Assembly (NCBI RefSeq): GCF_000002995.4 | Contig: NW_025062476.1 | Span: forward strand, 4,756,001 to 4,820,000 | Length of the DNA stretch: 64,000 nucleotides | Source: Brugia malayi | Taxonomy: Eukaryota; Nematoda; Chromadorea; Rhabditida; Onchocercidae | Reading direction: 5' to 3' | Translations under genes and position numbers: made by a program | Shown: positions 14,197-26,200 of the stretch, piece after piece | How positions within the stretch are numbered: the stretch's first letter is position 1 | How the letters are laid out: each line of letters begins with the position of its first letter | The notes under the pieces: model-generated | Databases searched by the model: none | Told to the model about the DNA's origin: nothing | What the model saw: only the letters and a program-made list of their open reading frames with translations

Positions 14197-16082
14197 TCAA
14201 TTTTTGAGGAACTCTAATCTAGCACGCATCTCATCATAATCAACAGCATGTCCATCAGTACCCGTCAATATGTTTTCTGGTTCCACTGCAAGTGTATCCT
14301 TGACAGCAGATGGTGCTTTACCCAATTCACCGGCTGTAATTTCATACAATATCCGATCTACTTCTTCCTGTAAAAACTTTTCAATTTGTTGCAAATAAGA
14401 AGTGTACTGGTAGATTACACAGCGAACAAAGATATAATGGAAAAGTTCGTAACTAATTTCGCAAAGTTCTTGATGCAGCAATTAGTTTCGTATAAAGTTC
14501 CATTACTACTCTTCCTTTTATTCAGCAAACAGCATGGAAGAACCAAGTAGACTTAACAATTTCAGTAATAAAATAAGGCAAGCGAATTTCTGTTGTAAGT
14601 CAATTCAAGTATAATTCAAATTCCAAAATTCGTGACGGACTTCGATTACTGTACATTCAAAAATCATATGACAGTACCTGCGCTGCTTCTTCAAGCTCTT
14701 CTGGTTCAACTGATTCCATAGTTTCCTCAATCATTTCATCTATAATACCTATTTTCATCATCTCTTTCGAAAGTTCACGCATTGTTGACATTATTTCAGG
14801 CACCTTAAATTCGTAACATGTAATATTAGTTGCAGCATTTATTTATGTTGACATAGTTACTGTTATCTATATACTACACCATATGATTTCCCATTTCATC
14901 CCTTATAATTTAGCTATCATTCTTAGATGATACTAACAGTGGCCAAACATTAATTGTAAATTAACAAATTCGGAGAGTTCACCAATTCTTTACACTGATT
15001 TCAAGATTCGCCCCATACCGTTCACTTCAAATATATTCTATCTTTAGTTATGTCTCAACTTTATTCTTTCGGAATCAGACATAACCTTCACTAGCTGCTG
15101 CATATTTCTCATTACGTCTGTTGACTGCTGCAACGAGCCCGCCATACGAACTGTTGCAAGTTGCTGCTGCATCCCCATAACAACAGAATTGATCTGTGCC
15201 TTTGTTCCATGAATTTTTGACACTGCCTAAAAAGAAATTTTTACCAAATGAATTCCAAATTACAAAAACAAAAATTCGCCTAAAATTGAAAAGCTGAATA
15301 CAATGTATTTAAGTAACAAAATTAATTTCAAAGTAGAAGCGAATAAAGAAAATACAGTCTATATAATGTTCCATTTCAGAGAATAACAATTGAAGAAAAC
15401 AGCATTTTTAGGATGTCTAATGCATCTTCACAACAATCAGAAATAAGAAATGTATTCCTATGGAAAATCGCACAGAGAAATAGAAAATCAGTCTGAAGAA
15501 GCACACACGCATTGTCTCCAATTGAGCTGAGTTCAACACATTTACTAAAGTTTTATTGCTATAGTAATCAGTTAATCTCCAAATCTCTAAATTTATGATT
15601 GAAAGTAACTCGAGCCACAGATAACACGAATCGCTACATCAGGAACTGATAAAATAATATGTATAAAGAAATAACTAATGAAATAATAAAATAAGTTAGT
15701 AATAAGACCAAACTAATGAAATAACTAACTTTTCTTGACTGTAAAATAGACTTTGCAAGCACGATACATACATCTCGATCACCTTTTTTTGCTGATTCTT
15801 TGATCTGCCTTTTGACCTGCAATTATTTCTTTTACAAGTAAAGCTTGAATTTCTACTTTACAAGGAATATAATAATCACGGTCGTGAAGGAACCTAAATG
15901 ACAGTTAAACAATACTTCACAAAACCTTCATAATGTTTAATCATGAGAATAACCTTCATTTCTTCCCGTTCAATGGCATGAATCTGACGATCAAGCTGAC
16001 GCAATTCAGTTCGCATTTTTCGCTGTAACTCACGAACAGCTTCTTTTGTATCGACTTTTTTGTCGCGTCCAAATATGCCCAT
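14197..16082 (-). CDS. vps-24: CHMP3 / Vps24, ESCRT-III subunit
   Basis: Snf7-family ESCRT-III protein that co-polymerises with CHMP2 on endosomal and other membranes to sort cargo into multivesicular bodies and cut membrane necks, and is disassembled by Vps4. Five minus-strand exons (15954-16082, 15730-15816, 15086-15226, 14678-14803, 14197-14367) give 217 residues; human CHMP3 has 222. MGIFGRDKK opens the protein. The basic helix (about 10-60) has LRQLDRQIHAIEREE and VKRQIKESAKKGD. DVCIVLAKSILQSRKAVSK and MRELSKEMMKIGIIDEM follow, then an acidic stretch and DRILYEITAGELGKAPS. The C-terminus YDEMRARLEFLKN is the expected MIT-interacting helix (MIM1). An in-frame ATG one codon upstream gives MMGIFG; the second fits the family. 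All introns are GT-AG with phase-0 junctions. Nothing appears broken. Confidence 0.95.
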
Positions 16083-19053
16083 CATCTCAAACAAAAATAT
16101 AAAAAATGATGAAACATCTTCGATTACAAAATGACCTTATCAACTTCCAGCAATGCTATTCTAATCAAATCCTGACCTCAACGTTCACATAATCTGCTCT
16201 TTGCATATCACACTTAAAGTTCAAATCCCCACAATCACAATTAACATAATGAAAACAAACTTTCACACAGCCCGTCGTGAAATCCTGGCGAAGAGTTAAA
16301 CTGACATTACATGCGATGACGCTGTGTCACTGAATTTTGCACCTTCTTTATTCAGCATAGTAATAAATCTGAATTCTTTTTGACATTTCACTTCTAGTAG
16401 AACACACATTCCATTGTTGAAAGAAAAAAAAAAAAAAAAAAAAAAAAAACTTCGAGCAATTATAATTAATGAAAATATTGTATAAATATGCTATAACAGT
16501 GGTGGGAGAACATAAGATAGACAGAGAGATAGAATGTACCATGTTGTCATCTTAGGATTGGAAGGATGACATCGGGAACATTGTATCAATGATGTTCTTA
16601 TCTACTTGATCTTAAACTCTTTATAAATTTTGTTGCCAGTGAATCGATGTCAAAAATTAATTATAAAAAGTGGAGAAACAAAAAATTATTAAAACAATGT
16701 GACAGTCTTCTTGTCATCTGACCTTCGATATTATTGATAATGTTCAGAAATTTGAAACATTGAAACTGTTCAGAAATGTGAAACATTGGTACTGTTCAGA
16801 AATTTTCCCTCAAATACACATTTTAGTTTCGTTTTTAAATATAATAAGTAATCAAAATAACTGAAATTATCTCATATTATAATCACTTATTATATTAGTT
16901 TTACTTTTTTTTTAATGCAATAATTTAGTTTCTACATCAAATCCAACAAATCGATGGATAACAAGAATTAATGATTTCTTCTCTAACCTCTTAATATAGT
17001 GAGACCATCTAGCTAGGAAATCAATTCCTTTATGTTAAAAAAAATTCAAATCAAATTTGATATATAGGTAATGAAGTACTCTATTCCTTTCTATTCACAA
17101 GTTATTTTCTATTAATAAGTCTTTCCTCAAAAGAATTTAGGTATATAAGAAAAAATTCCACTCTATTATTTGTTAGCATAATTTTTCGAAATCTAAAACT
17201 TATCAAAAAATACATTTCTTAAATAATCAATGAACGCTCAGCTTTTCATGCAGTATAGTTACAAATGTGATAACTTGTAAGAGTTATCGAACTAAGCAAT
17301 TTACTTTCTAGCTTGCTTGCAAAATTTCTGCAAAATTCAATATTTTATATAAATCTCAAAAAATAGTCATAAACATAAAGTTAACAAAAAGAAAAATAAA
17401 TTTACAGTTAATCTTAATCACTTTATCATTTCTTAAATAAACTCAAAAGTATGACAGAAAGAAATTTTTATCTCATCCATAATTATTCTCATTGATGTTA
17501 TCATTAAATTTGAGTGAAAAATTGTATCTTTAACTAAATCCCTTTTTCTTACTTTCGCTAAAAGTAATAAACAAATAAATTAGATTTGAGAGAAATGGTT
17601 GACTGAGAACTGATACTGAGAATTTTAAAGCTTTGAATATGAATGAAATTGAATCTAATAACATCTAATAATCTTTTTCAATTTATCAGTTTTACATAGA
17701 ATTAAGGTTGCTCCAAAGTGATTTTATTAAGTTTTCTTTTTTGCATAAATTGTCAAAAATCCATAACAGTGTGTAAGCATCAAGTACAATGCAGATAAAA
17801 TAATTAACAAAGTTCAAAATATGTTCATTTTTAGATGAATTATATTTTTATAACATTGTTGGCACTTAATTAAAATATAATTTAACAGAATTAAAGATTT
17901 TTTCAGTATTAAATTTACAAAACCTCTAGTAATTATCGGAATTTCATAATGTTGAATTAAAGACCAAAGTTCAAAAAGTTTTTAATCAGTCCATTATTTG
18001 TCATATTTTTACTTTCTTCTCGTGTCTAACTGCTAGTTTGTGAATGCTCTTTTAAATCCCGAGGGAAGCTTTACAATAGCGTGTACGTAAATCTGTTTGC
18101 TTTGGGTACTGCTCCATCATTTCAGTAATATGTATTAAATTGAGTGACATTGTCCGGAATGAGATTCCGAGCATTTTTCGCTTCTCAGGAATTTAATTTG
18201 GTGCATTTATACACACCTATCGATAGTATCACTGATGGAACTTCACCGGATGGACGCATCACTGAACTCTAACATTGACATGCATCCATTGCTGCTATTC
18301 CTGTTGTTATCAGAAAGAATTTCAACACGAGCTGAAATAGTGTTTGATGTTTGAAAAAATGGGACATTTTTTCAAAGTTGGTTGACAGAATGAATAATAT
18401 TTGCATAAATGAAAACTGAAACAGTTTGAATTGAATGTCACTGGGCGATGAAATCTTTAATCCATAAAGTGTTGAATAATCCTTTCTGCTTTACTTCATT
18501 AAATACTAGTATCGAATTATTTGCACATTGTAAAAGTTTTAGGTTTTAAATTTTGGTGACGTAAATTAAATGACAATTGGAAACATATTGACTTATTTCC
18601 GATATTTATTCTTAGATAATTCTTCCTCAACAAATCTATCTCAACATGTTCATAATACTAAAAATTTATCATATGTGTTGTGGTCATTTCACATCTTAAA
18701 TAATAAAAAAAACTTTAGTAATTAACTTTTGAATAGTAATTCAGTAGCGAAATTAATAAAATTTCTAATTTTTCATAGTTTTAAATCATTTTTAAAATAA
18801 AAATTAATTTTTATTTCAAATTCAAGTATTGATTTTATGAAATTCCTACAATTTTTAAGAGCTTTTGTATATTAAACTAGGAAATAAATTCTAGTATTAT
18901 CAAATTTTGTTTTAATTAATTGTTAAAACAATTGAAAAATAGCAATTCATTTTAAAAAAAAAAAGATATTTTTAAATTGATTGATTATTTAGCAGTCAAG
19001 AGAAATGGTCATATACGGTGTTGTCATTTAACAACTTCAATAATAAAATAAAG

Positions 19054-19094
19054 CTTAGGTTTAGGCTTAGGCTTAGGTTTGCGCTTAGCTCAGG
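19054..19094 (+). repeat. Interstitial telomere-like repeat, TTAGGC orientation
   Basis: About seven hexamers of the nematode telomere repeat TTAGGC, partly degenerate (TTAGGT, TTTGCG and TTAGCT variants). They sit inside the left arm of the foldback. Confidence 0.85.
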
Positions 19095-19363
19095 CTATAT
19101 TTCAGATTTGAATACTAATTTTTATGAAAAATAATTTAAATAATAGAAATATTTTAGTAATTAAGTTTTAAACAATATTTCAGCAGCGAAATTAATGAAA
19201 GGTCAACTCAGATATAATTTCATTAATTTCGCTACTGTGTAACTGATCAAAACTTAATTACTAAAATATTTCTATTGTTTAAATTATCAAATGACCATGC
19301 GGTTTATTCATTCCTAAAAATTCCAGGATTTTCATAAAAATTAATATTCAAATCTGAAACATA

Positions 19364-19410
19364 GCCCAAGCCTAAGCCTAAGCCTAAGCCTAGACCTAAG
19401 CCTAAGCCTT
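19364..19410 (-). repeat. Interstitial telomere-like repeat, GCCTAA orientation
   Basis: About eight hexamers of GCCTAA, better preserved than the left block, with a GACCTA variant and degenerate units at both ends. They lie in the right arm of the foldback in the opposite orientation to the block at 19054. Confidence 0.88.
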
Positions 19411-20249
19411 ATTTTATTATTGAAGTTGTCAAATAACATACTTCCCCTGATTATTATAAATAATCAATTAATTTAAAAATATCTTTTTTTTTTTCAAATG
19501 AATTGCTATTTTTTATTTGTCTTGAAAAAGCTAATTAAAATTTTAATTGAAGCGGAATATTGCTTAATCTATGCAACAACTTGAATTCTAATTAAAAATG
19601 AATTACTCATCAGATAAGATTATTTTGAAAGTACAAATCAAAAAGACTGATTAACAAATGAAACGATTCTGAAACTGTAAATGATAATAAAGCTATAAAA
19701 ATATGATAAATTTATGATAACTATGATAACTTTGAAATGTTGATATAAGCAATACTTAAAATCAATACTCATTCTCCGACTTATTTACAATAAATACAAT
19801 AAAAGATTTATTAGCAAAGTTATCAGATCTTCTATACAAACCAGTTATCACTACAAGTACATCTTATAAGCAAATATAATATTTAAATAAACTTTAAATA
19901 TTAATTCAAAAGGATTTCTTTTAATCTTAATTGCAATAATGCTCAAAAAGCTTAAAGACGATAAAAAGGAAAAACTTAAAGTTAAGGAACAATGTATAAA
20001 AGTATTTGTAATAATTCCTAGAATTGAGAGATTTCTCTCAGCAACGGAAAAACCAGAAATTGTTTCCAATAATAATTTGTTTTCATAATTAAAACAGAAT
20101 ATATTTGATATGTAAAAGCAACCATCTAATTTGTTATTTACTTACGAAACATTTATGAGCAACGATCATAAGTGACGTGAGCGTAAGATAACACTAAATG
20201 GTTTAATTGCTATGCGTCATATAAGCGTGATTCAAGCGTAAAAGACATA

Positions 20250-20458
20250 ATCTATTGATATGGAATTATTTATTGATGAGATAATCAGTGATTTCTCATA
20301 TTTCAACTCTTTTATTACATTTGCAGAATTGTGTTGAATTTTAAATTACTAAATCAAATCATAGTTTTCATTGTATTTTCTTTAAAAATACAATGAAAAC
20401 ATCAGTTAATAATTTTTGATCTATTAATATGGAATTATTTATTGATGCGATAATCAGT
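20250..20458. repeat. 40-bp direct repeat flanking a perfect hairpin
   Basis: The sequence TATGGAATTATTTATTGATG occurs at about 20258 and 20428 within a repeat unit of about 40 bp. Between the copies, 20364-20400 is a perfect hairpin: GTTTTCATTGTATTT paired with AAATACAATGAAAAC around a 7-nt loop. This could be the footprint of a small non-autonomous element, but no transposase or clear target duplication is seen. Confidence 0.7.
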
Positions 20459-21644
20459 TTTACACAGACTACATTTTAGCAAATTTCGAGGTTTCATAAA
20501 AATATACGAAATATTTCAAGCTTTCAAAAAAAGAAAAAAAAATATTCAGAAAAAAAAAAAAATGTGCTTAAATATTCAGACTTCAAAATAATTATTTTTA
20601 ATTTGTAACAAAAAGAATTATCTACAATCTGCAACGTTAAAGTAGGAAATATTCGACTACAATATCATTAAATAAAACATTCCTAATTTCGAAATTTATC
20701 CAAACATTAATCATTTTTTGTTGAATGCAACAAACTTTTATTCAGTTAATAAGTATCCAAAAATATAAAATAACAACAAAAAAATGCAATTTTTAATTCA
20801 TTTCAAAATAAAGTTTATTAGAAAATTACAAATATTAAAAATTTTTTGTCGTTTTATTAATTTCTCATTTGTTATACATTCAATTTCTAACAAACGTATT
20901 TGTATTATTTGATGAAAAGAATTATAGGATTGAAATCTAATTAAAGAATTATAGTGAAATACCATCTCTCCCTCTCCTTCTCTCTCTCTCCCTCTCGCTT
21001 CTGCATAACTATTTGACATATTATTATCAATAATTAATTTGATATTTTGGATGAACTTTTATTTACATCAGTCTTTTACTCTTCTTAATTTTAATTTTAT
21101 TCCTTATTCTCACATTATTTATTATTATTATAGTGTAATCTTTAGTTACATATTATTATATGATTCACTGTATAATAGATTAGTTGATCTGAAATATCTG
21201 ACCATTTGAATGATTGAATAAATCAAAAACAAATTAATTGACAACATGAGCCATTATTGTTTTTTTTTTTCTGCAGAAAAGGAATTAAATAATGAAATTA
21301 TTTCAACAAATGAATTTTTCTGAATTAATGACAATTTAATTAAATAGACCAAGTCAAAATATTTTGCTATAAAATATTGATTGAAAATTAGTTTTTCTTT
21401 TTTCTTTCATTTTTTTTTTTTTTCAATCCTTTAATGAATTTCTTCTTCCTACTGAAAAAGAAAAAAAAAAATAATAATGAATGAACGATGAACGGCGATG
21501 ACCCAAATAAAGGAACGATAATTTAAAAAAGACGAAGTTATGGGCGGTAAATGAATGAAGAACAGTAGAAGGAGAAGGTTGGATGAGATAGCTGGTCGAA
21601 CTAATTAATTTAACGAATGAAATAAATGCATTGATAGTGAAGGG

Positions 21645-23211
21645 ATGATAGTGATAAGTCTCATTGCATTTTCGCAGCTGATATTGTTAGCGGTGATAGC
21701 AAACGATGGTATGTTATGCTTTTGTATTTAAATTATTAAATTCAAACTTAATTAAATTCTGTAATTAATTAATTATCCTGGAATAGCTGCCTTCTTTTCT
21801 TTTTTTGTTTTTAGATTTTGTAATTAAAAAATGATAAAGATTTTTGTACCATTGTTATCAAATTATCAACACTATTAGATATGCTATCAGATAAGTAATA
21901 ATTTATAATAAAAATAATTTAAATATAATAGAAATTAACAGGTTTATCATTTTAACAGGTTCTTATTATAAATTTAATTTCATTAATTGCATTTCATACG
22001 TATCATCAATTTCATTTTATTTATAAGCATTCATTCCAATTATTCAAATGTTACTAAATTTTTTTTTTTAAATTGATCTCTCCTAACATTTATATTTTTT
22101 CATTCTTTCTATTTCTCTAAATTCTAAATCAGGAAGTTCCGAATTTTATAGAAATGAATATATTTGATGAGACATATGCAAGCATTACGGTACCGAAGAA
22201 TTACCGGAAAAATCATGCACTTCCATTTGCCTCACCTTCCATTATTGCTGTTAGTTTTTTCTTTCCCTTTTTCTCCTTTTTTTTTTTTTTTTTGGTTCAC
22301 AATCATTTTAAATAATTTTAATAAATTGCAAAATTTTAAACTTTCCGTCCATCCTGAACTTAATCTTAAAATTAAAGCGAAAACTTTATAAGTATTAATC
22401 AAACATATACTATATTTAGTTCAAGCCTAACAACATAATAGAAATAAACATTACTGTATTTAATAGGCAGTTTAGACTTGATGGAAACTTAGTAGGAAGT
22501 TTAGGCCCAATAAGAACTTAGTGGGAAGTTTAGGCCTAATAGGGAAGGTATATTTAATCTTGTCGCTGTAATATAGTAAATCTTTAACAGCCTTGGTGAC
22601 TAACATCTAATCTACCAGTGGATTACACTATTTATAAATAAAATAAATCATTGCCTTTTGAACTTTAAATCTCACAACTTTTTTCATAGATTGTTAAAAG
22701 CTTCATATTGCTTCGATATCATTGAATTGCTTTATCAGTTCTATTTCATAACATGGCGCTAAAGTCTAGCTAAAGCAATGATTTATCATAAAATTGTTTT
22801 TCACTTTATTAAATTGTAAAATTTAAATTGAAAAAAAATTTTACTTAATTAAAAAAAATTTTATTTAATTAAAAAAAATTTTAACTTTTCTTTAACTATT
22901 TTCTACTGCTAAACTAATGCTAACAAGATATTTAAATTTTATATGAAGTAATTATAAAATTTTTTCGGGAATAATTTCTACAGGATGCTAAAGAAAGTTT
23001 TCGTTTATCATTGCAACAAACTGAATATTCGAACGCTTTCACTATTATTCCAAAAATTATTATCTCCGGTCAGCAATTTGATATTATTCTTGATGATGCA
23101 CACATCCTTAATGTTGCTGATAAAATAACACTTCAGGTATATACAAATAACTTATGCTAATTATTTTTATTTATTCAATCTATTTCAAAATATATGGTAA
23201 AATTGAAATCT

Positions 23212-23244
<33 letters not shown>

Positions 23245-26200
23245 CTGGTAAAATTTGATTGATTAAATGTTGAAAATAAAATGAAATCTGAAGATAGAAG
23301 AAGAGATTTAAATAGAAAATCAGTTTCATATATCATTTAATCTCAAATTATTCATATATTTTGCATAGCAATATCAGTTACTAACAATAATTAGCTATTT
23401 TTGATGGCATATCAAAAACTTCTACAAATAGAATATTTTAATTAAAAAACATTTCTTTTTATTTCTGAATTTGAATTCTTAAAAAATAAGCATAAGTTAG
23501 TTCAAGATACTGATTCAAATAATTTGAGCAATTTAAAAAAAAAAAAATAATAATAATAATAAAACGAAAACATTGATTGAAATAATTTGAGTAACTTTAA
23601 AAAATACCACTACATTTATTATTTGAAATTTGTTAACATTCTTTCTTCCTCTACCGGATAATCTTGAACCGGTTTTCAGTCTTCATGCATTAACCATCAC
23701 TGTAAAATCAATCATCAATAATTCTCATTATTGCACTCTGCCAGTAGAGTTAATACTGAAGTACAGTTGTATTCAGAAAATAGTTTCATTGTATATTATT
23801 TCATGAATTTCTGCATGCAGTATCGCAGCATCTCGTATATTCCGGTGATTCTACCGATTATCACATTGGAAAAACGGAAATATTATATTTTAACGAAATC
23901 GAACTAACTTATTATGAGAAAATTGCCAGTGATAAATGACTTTAGGATTTCTTATCTTCTAATTATCACTATCTCATGAAAATTTGAGTCTTTAGCCAGT
24001 AATGAATCATTTATTTACTCATTGGAAATAGAAAAAACTGCAAAATAAAGTTTATGAATTTTATTTAATATTGCTATGCATTGCTTAAGATAGAATTCTG
24101 TTGTTTCTAAAATTCTGAAATTGTTTCAATATATCCAAAATTGCTAGCAAGTTTTCATTTTATAAAATTAAATTTTCATTATTTTCAAAATTTGAATTCA
24201 GTATGAACAATCAGCGTTCTAGTTAATTAAATTTTAGCATTAAAAATTTCAAGAATTAAATAATTTTATTTTTTGTTAAAATTAATTTTATTTTGTATTT
24301 TTTTTATTATTAGAATTAATTGATTGATTGTTTTATTTTTATTAAATTTTTTTGAATTAATTTTTATTAAAATTATTTAATAGGCTGAAGCAAAATCAAC
24401 AAGTACCTCACGTCAAGGTATTTTCACATTAGATATTAACGTAAACAATGGCGTGAATAAGCGATTATTTGAAGCTGACCAATATATGTTTGAGATGTCA
24501 ACGTTTTCTCGAACTGTTAAAATTGGCACTATTAAAGTTTGTTTACATTTATTGCACTATTTTTGTTTGTTAAAATACAGAAATATCAATAAATTTCTTC
24601 AAAAAAAAAAAAAAGAAATTAGAGCAAATGTTATCACTTCGATCATTTACGAGCAATGCGCCATTATTCGTATATTTTTCGTCAAACACAAAAAAAAAAA
24701 TAAATAAAAAGTGCATTAGGTTTTTCGAAAATATTGCATGTTATAAAGTTCGGTTTTTTTATAATTAATAAAATTTTCAGCTGATTAATGGAATTTCAGC
24801 TAGGGATGTTAAATATACAATATATGGAAGCATGGCTAATTAGTAAGTTTTATATGATAAATCAGAAAATAGAAAAAGAAAATGGTATTAATTTAATGAT
24901 GTAATTTATAGTATAATGCTATTAATTAAGATTTTAATTAATTAATTAAGATGGACGGCGGAACAATATTAATTATGATTGGTGTTATTGCAAAGCAGAA
25001 ATCTAATTAATTAATTAATAGCAGCATTTTCAACAGATAATTAGTTTAATAATTATTAAAGCAACAGATAATCTGAAAAAATTTTTTAAAATTAAAAAAT
25101 AACAGATAATTTTAATAACAGCAGATAATTAGTAAAAATTCGATGCATCAAATTTTGTTCCAATTACATCCATTAATACGCATTTAATATAAAATTTAAT
25201 TGAAATAATAAAATTGTTAAAAAAAAAAACAATCATATAGAATTTTATTTTTAGTTTCTCATTGGAGCCAAAAGTTGATAATATCATTGAATTGATAAGT
25301 TTGGAGTGTCCATCAGAATGTCACAAAGTACCGCGACAATTTGCACTTATGATTAGAGCAATAATTGATAACCGTAAACAACCATATGATATACCACTAT
25401 CAATTAAATTTACTGCCAATGATGGTGGACAAAGACCACATTTTAAACAAAGTGTAATTCCGCTAAATCTTAAAGAAAAATCACTAATGAATAATCCACT
25501 GCTAATAGAAGTTGACAATCCTGATAATGTCAATGTCACTTTTATTCTCAATGATTATAATCGAATTTTTGAAATTAATGAAAAATTTGGTGTTCTTTCA
25601 ATTCGAGTAAGTGTTTTCTTTGTTTCATTTTTTTCTCTTTTCAAATTGAATTTATATTGATATTTTCAGATTATTAGGCAAAAGAAAAAGTATTGAAAGA
25701 AGAAAATTGAGAAAATAAATTTTAATTAATCTCAATTTTATGAGCATATAATAATGAAAATTTTAAAAAGAAACCTTTTCCTTCCTTTTTTCATATTTCA
25801 AATTATTTAGTTCCAGTTATTCATCGATTCCTATTTATTTATTATTTACAAATTTAACTATGGATAATTCTAGAAATCCAATCGATACTTCTTCTTTTAA
25901 TCATATCACTCTTTATTATTATTTTTATCATTTAAGGCTTATATCATACGGCAAATTGAATCTGACGATGAAAAATTGAATTTCAGAATAGTGAATTATT
26001 AACTGTTGATAATCTTGGTGAACGCTTCAATATGTCTTTATCAATTTCTAATGGAAAAAATATTATTGATACAGCAATTATTATGATTACACTTAATCCA
26101 ATCATTGATCAACAAATTATGGCACCAAAATTTTCACATGTAAGTTTTTCTTTTTTTTTTTTGTTCTTGCTTTTTGTCTATTCAATAATAAATGTAAATT

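Larger units (their letters stand above)
18940..19520. repeat. Foldback (inverted repeat) containing telomere-like hexamers
   Basis: Two imperfect inverted arms of roughly 260-300 bp (about 18940-19200 and 19215-19520) meet at a very short loop. Matching landmarks in inverse order are AATAGCAATTCATTT / AAATGAATTGCTATT, AACTTCAATAATAAAATAA / TTATTTTATTATTGAAGTT, TTTCAGATTTGAATA / TATTCAAATCTGAAA, and TTTTAGTAATTAAGTTTT / AAAACTTAATTACTAAAA. Each arm holds a block of TTAGGC-type hexamers. The right arm has about 50 bp with no left counterpart. A weak third copy of one arm end is visible at about 18711-18770. No transposase frame is present. Confidence 0.85.
16083..21644. other. Gene-poor interval with foldback and simple repeats
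   Basis: This 5.6-kb AT-rich stretch lies between the divergently transcribed CHMP3 and cadherin genes. It contains a T-homopolymer at about 16423-16449, a less AT-rich patch at about 18030-18330 without a recognisable frame, the telomere-repeat foldback at about 18940-19520, a perfect hairpin at 20364-20400 and a 40-bp direct repeat around it. No protein or RNA gene was identified; the cadherin promoter should lie near the right end. Confidence 0.6.
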
